This document shows positions 7,056 through 13,384 of a DNA stretch of 13,384 nucleotides, piece by piece (the first letter of the stretch is position 1; the number at the start of each line of letters is the position of its first letter). Source of the stretch: an uncultured Clostridia bacterium (GTDB lineage: Bacteria > Bacillota > Clostridia > Lachnospirales > Lachnospiraceae); assembly GCA_946405675.1 (NCBI GenBank), contig CAMJIC010000049.1, forward strand, positions 1 through 13,384. The letters are read 5' to 3'. The notes beneath the pieces are model-generated. The model had not been told where the DNA came from. It saw only the letters and a list, made by a program, of their open reading frames with translations, and did not search any database. A program made the position numbers and the translations under genes.

Positions 7056-8894
7056 TCACAGCCGTCCTGCGTCCCGGGGGACAAGCTTTTCCGCGATATC
7101 CGTCTCATCCTTCTTGCTCCAGCCATGATAACGCAGGCTCATCATTGTGATGTCATCGAACTGCGGCGCATCCTGCACAAAGGCATCGATCGCTTCCCTC
7201 ACTGCCGGAAGAAGCGCATCCGGCGCCTTTTCTGCATTCGCGTTTAATGCCTCCAGAAGCCGTTCCTCGCCAAACAGCTCATTCGAAGCATTCGTCGCTT
7301 CCGTCACGCCGTCCGTGTAGACAAATACGCTGTCCCCGGGCTCCAGCCAGAACTCCGTCTGCCGGAAGAACATACCTTCCATAATGGCAAGCGCCGGGGA
7401 ATGCTTGGTGCGATGCAGCTCATACTGCCCGTCCTTCCTGCGGATCGCCGGATGCTCATGGCCGGCATTGATCTCGAGCACCTGTCCCGTCTTCAGGTTC
7501 AGGACCGCCAGCCAGACCGTGACAAACAGGTTGGATTCATTTCCAACGCAAAGCTGATCGTTGACATCCCTGATGTCCTCTCCCGGCTCTCCTCCCATGC
7601 GGACACGGTTCTGGATCAACGTCTTCGCAATCACCATGAACAGCGCGGCCGGGACGCCCTTCCCGGAAACATCCGCCATGACCATGGCCAGATGCGTGTC
7701 ATCCACCTGGAAGAAATCATAAAAGTCGCCGCCGACCTCCTTGGCCGGGGACATCGTAGCGTACAGCTCATATTCCGCCGTGTACGGATACTGCGGGAAA
7801 ATGCGCGGTAGCATATCGGCCTGGATCTTGGTTGCCACATTCAGCTCCGCGCCGATCCTCTGCTTTTCCGCCGTTACCTTCTCCAGGTTGATCATATAGT
7901 CATTCAGCTCTGTGATCATGCCGGAAAAGCGGTCCGCCAGAGAACCGATCTCGTCATCGGCACCCTTCTGCGCAACAATCTGCGCGGTAATCTCAGGATC
8001 CTTATTCTCTGTATAGCTTTCGACGTTTTTTTCCAGATGCAGGATCCGGTCAAACACCTTGATGCGAAGCAGGTAAAACAAGGCAATGGTGGCAAGCGCC
8101 AGCACGATCAGAAGGAGGATCACCTGCCGCATTACGGACTGCACAATCTCTCCCCTGACATTTTCCACGCTGATCTCCGCGCAGACCAGACCCGCTTTCT
8201 CTCCGTCGAAGCTCACCGGCGCGCAATAAGTATAGACATGGCCGAACTCATTGTCCAGCTGGTCAAAGCCATCCGGCGCCTTCCCGTTTTCCCATGCCTC
8301 CCACATATATTTATGCTGGGCAGGATCCTCATAGACCTCGATCCCCAGGTCAAGGATCTCGGCCCCGTCATCCGTCGTCACAGTCTCCAGCACAGGATCA
8401 AACATATAATTCATCGTATGATCCGCGCCCTCCACCGGGAAAATGAAGTACACATAACTGAGCTGGAAATCTTCCGCCGCCGAAAAGAAGACATTGAACC
8501 AGTATTCCATCCGGTAAATGACGTACAGCCGCTTCGCCTCGTCATCCAGGTCATCAAACTTCAGGCTGGATCCGCCGGACACCTTGCCGCCATGTTCCGT
8601 AATGTAGTTCTCAAACCTCTCCTGCGCCAGAGGGAGATCCTTTTCGAAATCACGCGGAATCTGCACCAGATCCTTATGCTCCTTGAAATACGCGATCAGA
8701 TCCGGGAATGTGGCATCCCTCTGGATCTGCCCGGAAAGGTAGGCCGTGAGCTGCTCAAGCCGGGTGACACATTCCCTGTGATATGACTGTGTCCTGTTCA
8801 CGTAGGTCGTAATGCCGCTGACCAGGATCGTTCCCAGCGCAAAGACCACAAAAAAATTCCCCAGCTGCCTTACCAGTCTCTTTTTCTTCTTCAT
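7056..8894 (-). CDS. Membrane-bound SpoIIE/RsbU-type PP2C serine phosphatase with extracytoplasmic sensor and HAMP domain
   Basis: 612 aa. TM1 is at residues 12-32 after a KKKK start. An extracytoplasmic region at 33-256 resembles a double Cache sensor (YVYFIFPV near 147, then HVYTYCAPVSFDGEKAGLVCAEISVE at 219-244, in part). TM2 is at 257-276, a HAMP-like linker at 278-335, and an amphipathic linker with IGAELNVATKIQADMLP at 347-363, typical of RsbU-type proteins. The phosphatase domain is at 375-588. Metal-binding acids are present in EVGGDFYDF (D390), MADVSGKG (D408), VYTDGVTEA (D528) and FDDITMM (D580/D581), so it should be active. Such enzymes dephosphorylate STAS anti-anti-sigma proteins and free a sigma factor; no STAS or anti-sigma gene is in the window. 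The ATG is preceded by GGGGAG 5 nt upstream. It is the first gene of the five-gene operon. Confidence 0.9.
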   Translation of the reverse strand: MKKKKRLVRQLGNFFVVFALGTILVSGITTYVNRTQSYHRECVTRLEQLTAYLSGQIQRDATFPDLIAYFKEHKDLVQIPRDFEKDLPLAQERFENYITEHGGKVSGGSSLKFDDLDDEAKRLYVIYRMEYWFNVFFSAAEDFQLSYVYFIFPVEGADHTMNYMFDPVLETVTTDDGAEILDLGIEVYEDPAQHKYMWEAWENGKAPDGFDQLDNEFGHVYTYCAPVSFDGEKAGLVCAEISVENVRGEIVQSVMRQVILLLIVLALATIALFYLLRIKVFDRILHLEKNVESYTENKDPEITAQIVAQKGADDEIGSLADRFSGMITELNDYMINLEKVTAEKQRIGAELNVATKIQADMLPRIFPQYPYTAEYELYATMSPAKEVGGDFYDFFQVDDTHLAMVMADVSGKGVPAALFMVIAKTLIQNRVRMGGEPGEDIRDVNDQLCVGNESNLFVTVWLAVLNLKTGQVLEINAGHEHPAIRRKDGQYELHRTKHSPALAIMEGMFFRQTEFWLEPGDSVFVYTDGVTEATNASNELFGEERLLEALNANAEKAPDALLPAVREAIDAFVQDAPQFDDITMMSLRYHGWSKKDETDIAEKLVPRDAGRL

Positions 8895-8921
8895 TCTTTC
8901 TCCCCTCTGACTTTCTCCCCC

Positions 8922-8939
8922 TGATCCGGTGCCGGATCA
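8922..8939. promoter_or_regulatory. 18-bp palindrome upstream of the phosphatase operon
   Basis: TGATCCGG and CCGGATCA are perfect 8-bp arms around a 2-bp centre. The site ends 27 nt before the ATG of the first operon gene, just before its ribosome binding site. The length and position suit an operator for a dimeric regulator. It could also form a hairpin in the leader RNA. I see no convincing -35/-10 pair in the 192-bp gap, so the promoter is not placed. Confidence 0.4.
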
Positions 8940-9020
8940 TTCCCCTTCTTTTCCGAAAGCCTGCCATCAATATGGCTGTTCCCTCACGATTCCCTGTGAA
9001 CGATGATTGGTGTGATTTAC

Positions 9021-9052
9021 AACTGTCCAGAACCTGTCCGGAACAGTTACGA
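9021..9052 (-). repeat. 32-bp dispersed inverted repeat, copy B (imperfect)
   Basis: Same element as 163-194, at 26 of 32 positions and in the same orientation. It lies between the stop of the debranching enzyme gene and the start of the phosphatase operon. Of its five stem substitutions, four turn A-T pairs or the end G-C pair into G-U wobbles if the minus strand is transcribed; the same changes would be A-C mismatches on the plus strand. The fifth is a real mismatch. No T-run follows it. Confidence 0.8.
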
Positions 9053-9086
9053 TGATTGTACTGTGCGGGCGGAGTTCTCTCCTGAG

Positions 9087-11225
9087 TCAATACCGCTCCA
9101 CCGTCAGGACAGCGACCGACCGGGGCCGCATGGAAAGCTTCTTCCATGCCATTCCCCGCTCCTCCCCGCCCGTCGAGAGGAACAGATGCCAGCTGCGCCC
9201 GTCCGGAAGGTCGGGCAGCGTGATCTCCACCGGCTCCCAGAACACATTCAGAGCCACGCACACAATATCATCGTCACGCTTGTCCTCATCATACCCGGCA
9301 TACACTACATAGAACGCTTTCGTTTCCTTGGTGACCAATGCGTTCCACGGGGTTCCCGCATGCACGGACATATTCGGAAAGCCGCACCGTGCGGTTCTCA
9401 GGTCCCGCCGGATACACTCATGCTGCTTCCGGAACGTGATCATATCTCTGGTGAATTCCAGCATGGAACGGTTCCGATCACAGTAATTCCAGTTCAGCCA
9501 GCTGATCTCATTGTCCTGGCAATAGCCGTTATTGTTCCCGAACTGCGTATTGGCGAACTCATCCCCGGCCAGAAACATCGGCGTGCCGCGGCTCATCATC
9601 AGGACCGCCATCGCGTTTTTCATCATGCGGATCCTCAGCCCCTCAACCTGCGGGTCCAGGCTCGGTCCCTCACACCCGCAGTTCCAGCTTCGGTTGTCAT
9701 CCGTCCCGTCCGTATTGTTCCAGCCGTTCACCTCATTGTGCTTATAACTGTAGGTATACAGATCGTAAAGCGTGAATCCGTCATGGCAGGTCAGGAAATT
9801 CACCGATGAATTATATCCAAGATAGCCATGGGGGCTGCGCCCCTGCTCCGGGGATTCCTTCGAATACAGATCCGGCGAGCCGAGCATGCGCCTGGCCGCT
9901 TCCGGCGCGAGCCAGTACTCCCCCTTCAGAAATGACCGCATGTCATCTCTGTATTTCCCGTTCCATTCCGCCCAGCGGTTCCATGCGGGAAAGCTGCCGA
10001 CCTGGTACAGGCCGCCCGCGTCCCACGCCTCCGCGATGAGCCTGACGTCCGCCAGGAGCGGATCCCGGGCCAGACGCTGGAGCAGGGGCGGATTGGCCAT
10101 AGGCGAACCATCTTCATTTCTCCCCAGAATGCTGGCAAGGTCAAATCGAAATCCGTCTATGTGATAGTTGACTGTCCAGTAATGCAGACATTCAACGATC
10201 ATCTCCTGCACGACCGGATGATTGCAGTTGACCGTATTCCCGCAGCCGGAGAAATTGTAATAGTCTCCCTCCGGCGTCAGCATGTAATAGATATTGTTGT
10301 CAAAGCCCTTGAAGCTGATAAAGGAACCATGTTCATTTCCCTCTGCCGTATGGTTGAACACGACATCCAGGATCACCATGATCCCCGCCTCATGGAGGCT
10401 GCAGATCAGGTCGCGCAGCTCGCTCCCCTCCCGGTTATATTCCTCACGGGCCGTGTACTTGGCATTGGGTGCGAAATAACTGACTGTGTTATAGCCCCAG
10501 TAATCCATGAGACGCTTCCCCTCATGGTTTCTCAGATCCTGCATCTCGTCAAATTCAAAGATGGGCATCATCTCCACCGCAGTTACACCCAGCCATTTCA
10601 GGTACGGGATCTTCTCCCGGATCCCTTCAAAAGTGCCTGGGCACGCCACGCCTGCATTTGCACCCATGGTAAAGCCCCTGACATGCAGCTCATAGATGAT
10701 CAGATCCTCCATCTTCAGCCGCTGATAGGCGTGGTCGCCCCAGTCATTCGCATGGCGCACGACCCGGGCATGGTACGCCCCTTCCTCCGCCTGCCGCTGC
10801 CCCCAGACCTTCTGTCCGGTGACGGCCTTCGCGTAGATGTCCAGGAGCACATGCTTTTTGTCAAATAAAAGCCCCTTTTGCGGATCCCAGGGGCCGTCCA
10901 CGCGGTATGCGTACTCAAACTGGGTAATGTCCAGCCCGAACACCACCATCGACCACACATCCCCGATCCGGTATGTATGGGGGAAGGGGATCACCGCGTA
11001 CGGCTCCTTCTGTGTCTTATGAAAGAGCAGAAGCTCAATCGCCCTGGCTCCGTTGGAATGCAGCGTAAAGCTGACAGCCCCTCCGTATCCCAGAGCCTGC
11101 GCGCCGTTTTGCTCGTACAGCCCCGGACAGACGGAATAGCCGGCTACACTGTCCCTTGGCTGAAGCATATCAATATCCTGATTCAGGTTCTGCATACCCA
11201 TGCCTGGTTCATTCTCCACTCCCAT
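9087..11225 (-). CDS. glgX: Glycogen debranching enzyme, GlgX/isoamylase type (GH13)
   Basis: 712 aa, the usual length for GlgX and isoamylase. It hydrolyses alpha-1,6 branch links in glycogen or limit dextrins in the cytoplasm, working with glycogen phosphorylase. An N-terminal CBM48-like beta domain spans about 25-130. The GH13 barrel carries all four conserved regions: DVVFNHT (287-293), GFRFDLAS with nucleophile D362, AEAWDAGG with acid/base E399, and FLTCHDGFT with D482. YGYN-like substrate contacts (DYWGYNTVSYF, 241-251) and a C-terminal beta domain from about 610 are also present. The N-terminus is uncertain: the first ATG (11225) has no ribosome site, whereas M9 (11201) has GGAG 12 nt upstream and M11 has a weak AGG. 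It stands alone between two gaps, with no glgA, glgB, glgC or glgP in the window. The family is sure; glgX versus an isoamylase name is less so. Confidence 0.9.
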   Translation of the reverse strand: MGVENEPGMGMQNLNQDIDMLQPRDSVAGYSVCPGLYEQNGAQALGYGGAVSFTLHSNGARAIELLLFHKTQKEPYAVIPFPHTYRIGDVWSMVVFGLDITQFEYAYRVDGPWDPQKGLLFDKKHVLLDIYAKAVTGQKVWGQRQAEEGAYHARVVRHANDWGDHAYQRLKMEDLIIYELHVRGFTMGANAGVACPGTFEGIREKIPYLKWLGVTAVEMMPIFEFDEMQDLRNHEGKRLMDYWGYNTVSYFAPNAKYTAREEYNREGSELRDLICSLHEAGIMVILDVVFNHTAEGNEHGSFISFKGFDNNIYYMLTPEGDYYNFSGCGNTVNCNHPVVQEMIVECLHYWTVNYHIDGFRFDLASILGRNEDGSPMANPPLLQRLARDPLLADVRLIAEAWDAGGLYQVGSFPAWNRWAEWNGKYRDDMRSFLKGEYWLAPEAARRMLGSPDLYSKESPEQGRSPHGYLGYNSSVNFLTCHDGFTLYDLYTYSYKHNEVNGWNNTDGTDDNRSWNCGCEGPSLDPQVEGLRIRMMKNAMAVLMMSRGTPMFLAGDEFANTQFGNNNGYCQDNEISWLNWNYCDRNRSMLEFTRDMITFRKQHECIRRDLRTARCGFPNMSVHAGTPWNALVTKETKAFYVVYAGYDEDKRDDDIVCVALNVFWEPVEITLPDLPDGRSWHLFLSTGGEERGMAWKKLSMRPRSVAVLTVERY

Positions 11226-11432
11226 TTAGAATATAAGATCGTCTCCGCCTGATGCGGGGACATACCTTTGCAATAGGGAGGCTGACGCTCAAGTCAGCCT
11301 CCCCATCTGATACAGACCAGGAGCCGCCCGGCCATACACCGGCCTATCCCTGGTACTTCTTCTTGTTCATGTTAAGTCCGGCAGCCAGACCACGGCATAC
11401 CATGCGCAAAACTGTCTGACCTGCCGAAAGGA
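11226..11432. other. Gap between the debranching enzyme start and the 34-bp array
   Basis: Holds a strong hairpin at 11276-11303, described separately, and a short minus-strand open frame (11344-11403) of 19 codons ending NMNKKKYQG before a TAG. That frame stays open upstream into the 34-bp array but has no ribosome binding site, so I do not call it a gene. A degenerate half-unit of the array may lie at 11412-11432. No clear promoter for the debranching enzyme gene is seen; a TATATT lies near its start without a matching -35. Confidence 0.5.
11276..11303 (-). terminator. Probable transcription terminator or strong hairpin after pckA
   Basis: GGGAGGCTGAC and GTCAGCCTCCC are perfect 11-bp arms around a 6-nt loop. 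It lies about 250 nt after the pckA stop and 51 nt before the debranching enzyme start. The sequence after the stem on the minus strand is TATTGC, a poor U-tract, so intrinsic termination is likely weak or the hairpin may instead protect the pckA 3' end. Confidence 0.55.
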
Positions 11433-11554
11433 CTGCCTGGCTTTGGATCAAATCATCGCGAAAAAGCTGCCTGACTTTGGGTCAAATCATCGCGAAAAGG
11501 CTGCCTGACTTTGGGTCAAATCATCGCGAAAAGGCTGCCTGGCTTTGAATCAAA
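11433..11554. repeat. 34-bp direct tandem repeat array at the 3' end of pckA
   Basis: Units begin with CTGCCTG at 11433, 11467, 11501 and 11535, an exact 34-bp period. The second and third units are identical; the first differs from them at three positions. The fourth matches for about 20 bp, then becomes pckA coding sequence. The pckA stop codon (11550-11552) lies inside this last partial unit, so the array starts at the end of the gene. Each unit holds an imperfect dyad (CTTTG...TCAAA) and a CGCGAAAA stretch. There are no spacers between units. Confidence 0.9.
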
Positions 11555-13163
11555 GCTTCGGGCCGGCAGCGACAAGCGCCTTGCCTGCTTCATTACCTTC
11601 GTACTTCACAAAGTTCTTGATGAAGCGGCCTGCCAGATCCTTCGCCTTCTCATCCCACTGAGCCGCATTCTCATAGGTGTCACGCGGGTCAAGGATCGCC
11701 GGATCAACACCCGGAAGCTCGGTCGGAACCTCAAAATCAAAGTACGGGATCTTCTTGGTCGGAGCCTTCAGCACATCGCCATTCAGGATCGCGTCGATGA
11801 TGCCGCGGGTATCCTTGATGGAGATACGCTTGCCGGTGCCGTTCCAGCCGGTGTTGACCAGGTAGGCCTTGGCGCCGCTCTTCTCCATGCGCTTCACCAG
11901 CTCCTCGGCGTACTTGGTCGGATGCAGCTCCAGGAACGCCTGGCCGAAGCAAGCCGAGAAGGTCGGGGTCGGCTCCGTGATGCCGCGCTCGGTCCCTGCC
12001 AGCTTTGCCGTGAATCCGCTCAGGAAGTAGTACTGGGTCTGCTCCGGAGTCAGGATGGAAACCGGCGGCAGTACGCCAAACGCATCCGCGGACAGGAAGA
12101 TGACATTGTCAGCTGCCGGGCCGGAGGAGATCTTGTTCACATTCTTCGCAATCTTCTCGATGTGCTCGATCGGATAGGAAACACGGGTATTCTCCGTGAC
12201 AGACTTGTCAGCGAAATCGATCTTGCCTTCCGCGTCTACGGTAACGTTCTCGAGAAGGGCATCCCTCTTGATCGCGTTGTAGATATCCGGCTCGGAATCC
12301 TTATCCAGGTTGATGACCTTCGCATAGCAGCCGCCCTCGAAGTTGAAGACGCCGTTGTCGTCCCAGCCGTGCTCGTCATCACCGATCAGCAGTCTCTTCG
12401 GGTCTGTGGAAAGGGTGGTCTTGCCGGTTCCGGAAAGTCCGAAGAAGATAGCGGTGTTCTTGCCTTCCATATTGGTGTTCGCAGAGCAATGCATGGAAGC
12501 GATGCCCTTCAGCGGCAGATAGTAGTTCATCATGGAGAACATACCCTTCTTCATCTCGCCGCCGTACCAGGTGTTCAGGATGACCTGCTCACGGCTGGTG
12601 ATGTTGAACGCTGCGCAGGTCTCGGAATTCAGGCCGAGTTCCTTGTAGTTCTCAACCTTCGCCTTGGAAGCGTTGTAGACGACGAAGTCCGGCTTGAAGT
12701 CAGCAAGCTCTTCCTCTGTCGGCTGGATGAACATGTTCTTGACGAAATGTGCCTGCCATGCGACTTCCATGATGAAGCGGATCGCCATACGCGTATCCTT
12801 GTTGGCACCGCAGAACGCATCGACGACAAACAGCCTCTTGCCGCACAGCTGCTTAATGGCAAGATCCTTGACAACCGCCCAGGTCTCCTCGCTCATCGGA
12901 TGGTTGTCGTTCTTGTACTCATCGGTGGTCCACCAGACAGTATCCTTGGAGTTCTCATCCATCACGATATACTTGTCTTTGGGGGAACGTCCGGTGTAGA
13001 TGCCGGTCATAACATTGACCGCGCCAAGCTCGGTGAGCTGGCCCTTGTCATATCCGGTAAGCTCCGGCTTCATCTCTTCCTCATAAAGGAACTCATAAGA
13101 TGGGTTGTAGACAATTTCCTTGACGTCGTTGATGCCATACTGGCCCAGATCGATGTTTGCCAT
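11550..13163 (-). CDS. pckA: Phosphoenolpyruvate carboxykinase (ATP)
   Basis: 537 aa, the normal length for the ATP-dependent enzyme. It interconverts oxaloacetate plus ATP with PEP plus CO2 and ADP in the cytoplasm; in many fermentative anaerobes it runs in the carboxylating direction. Seen motifs: TGRSPKDKY (57-65, substrate site), the metal and oxaloacetate region around VVDAFCGANKDTRMAIRF (113-130), FGLSGTGKTTLS (241-252, the P-loop), LLIGDDEHGW (258-267, kinase-2 aspartates), and ENTRVSYP (324-331). The C-terminus EAGKALVAAGPKL is intact, and the stop falls inside the first unit of a 34-bp repeat array. The start ATG has GAGG 10 nt upstream. A near-consensus promoter lies 99 nt upstream, so the gene is probably transcribed alone and well. 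Nothing in the enzyme is unusual. Confidence 0.97.
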   Translation of the reverse strand: MANIDLGQYGINDVKEIVYNPSYEFLYEEEMKPELTGYDKGQLTELGAVNVMTGIYTGRSPKDKYIVMDENSKDTVWWTTDEYKNDNHPMSEETWAVVKDLAIKQLCGKRLFVVDAFCGANKDTRMAIRFIMEVAWQAHFVKNMFIQPTEEELADFKPDFVVYNASKAKVENYKELGLNSETCAAFNITSREQVILNTWYGGEMKKGMFSMMNYYLPLKGIASMHCSANTNMEGKNTAIFFGLSGTGKTTLSTDPKRLLIGDDEHGWDDNGVFNFEGGCYAKVINLDKDSEPDIYNAIKRDALLENVTVDAEGKIDFADKSVTENTRVSYPIEHIEKIAKNVNKISSGPAADNVIFLSADAFGVLPPVSILTPEQTQYYFLSGFTAKLAGTERGITEPTPTFSACFGQAFLELHPTKYAEELVKRMEKSGAKAYLVNTGWNGTGKRISIKDTRGIIDAILNGDVLKAPTKKIPYFDFEVPTELPGVDPAILDPRDTYENAAQWDEKAKDLAGRFIKNFVKYEGNEAGKALVAAGPKL

Positions 13164-13261
13164 TGATTCTAACCTCTTTCCTTGAAAATATAATGAATCA
13201 TCACGCCATTGATGCAGTCACGAAAAAAAGCCTGTTTTCCGCTGCCTTTTTTCACGCATGT

Positions 13262-13290
13262 ATTATAGCGAACAGACTTTTAAAAATCAA
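13262..13290 (-). promoter_or_regulatory. Sigma-A-type promoter of pckA
   Basis: On the minus strand TTGATT (13290-13285) and a perfect TATAAT (13267-13262) are separated by 17 bp. Transcription should begin near 13255, giving a leader of about 90 nt before the pckA ATG. The leader contains a weak hairpin of A-rich and T-rich arms (about 13219-13251), AAAAAAGGC against GCTTTTTTT, which ends in a T-run and might act as an attenuator; this part is weak. Confidence 0.8.
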
Positions 13291-13384
13291 CCGATGATTC
13301 GGCGATTCTGCTGCCGCGTTACAGGTACGGTTACAAGTCACACTCTGGCCAGGTTGCTGTTCACTGAACGGCCGGGCAGGCTAT
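13291..13384. other. Region upstream of the pckA promoter
   Basis: No gene is visible in these 94 bases. A short dyad GTTCA-C-TGAAC (13363-13373) and two GTTAC words (13318 and 13330 areas) are present, but nothing that I can tie to a known regulator. It is probably the end of an intergenic region. Confidence 0.3.

Noticed and set aside
8755..9261. Open frame across the gap before the phosphatase
   Set aside because: It overlaps the start of the phosphatase and the end of the debranching enzyme in another frame and has a basic, low-complexity translation without family features.
11433..11554. CRISPR array
   Set aside because: The 34-bp units follow each other with no spacer, number fewer than four full copies, and there are no cas genes.
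11511..13166. 551-codon open frame on the plus strand opposite pckA
   Set aside because: It is the antisense shadow of a certain pckA gene with all its motifs; its protein shows no recognisable domain and the length comes from codon bias.

Overview
All recognisable genes lie on the minus strand, so the window is read from right to left. Strong AGGAGG-type ribosome binding sites, moderately high GC by eye, an ATP-type PEP carboxykinase and an RsbU/SpoIIE-type phosphatase point to a Gram-positive Clostridia-type organism, probably a Lachnospiraceae relative. That placement is an inference; there is no marker gene here.

Layout in transcription order. (1) pckA (13163-11550) has a near-consensus promoter (TTGATT, 17 bp, TATAAT) and a leader of about 90 nt. 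Its 3' end runs into a 34-bp direct tandem repeat array (11433-11554), followed by a strong hairpin (11276-11303) that probably ends the transcript. (2) A GlgX/isoamylase-type glycogen debranching enzyme (11225-9087) follows. (3) A short gap holds one copy of a 32-bp dispersed inverted repeat and an 18-bp palindrome. (4) A compact five-gene unit (8894-407) follows, with genes overlapping or abutting: a membrane SpoIIE/PP2C phosphatase with an extracytoplasmic sensor; a 512-aa protein I do not recognise; an alanine-racemase-family enzyme whose two domains are separated by an expanded decapeptide minisatellite; a secreted ABC-type substrate-binding protein; and a membrane protein fusing two extracytoplasmic sensor-like regions to a major facilitator domain. 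(5) A second copy of the 32-bp inverted repeat lies in the next gap, before the start of a sugar phosphate isomerase/epimerase-like gene that runs off the left edge.

pckA and the debranching enzyme are ordinary central-carbon and glycogen genes. The five-gene unit is the accessory, unusual part. It combines three extracytoplasmic sensing modules, a binding protein with no ABC permease or ATPase beside it, a PP2C phosphatase with no anti-sigma or STAS partner in view, a PLP racemase and a transporter. My reading, which is inference, is an envelope signalling and transport operon that senses a small ligand, possibly an amino acid or a wall-related compound. The best individual signals are the in-frame 30-bp minisatellite in the racemase, the sensor-MFS fusion, the dispersed palindrome before two transcription units, and the 34-bp array that begins at the pckA stop codon.
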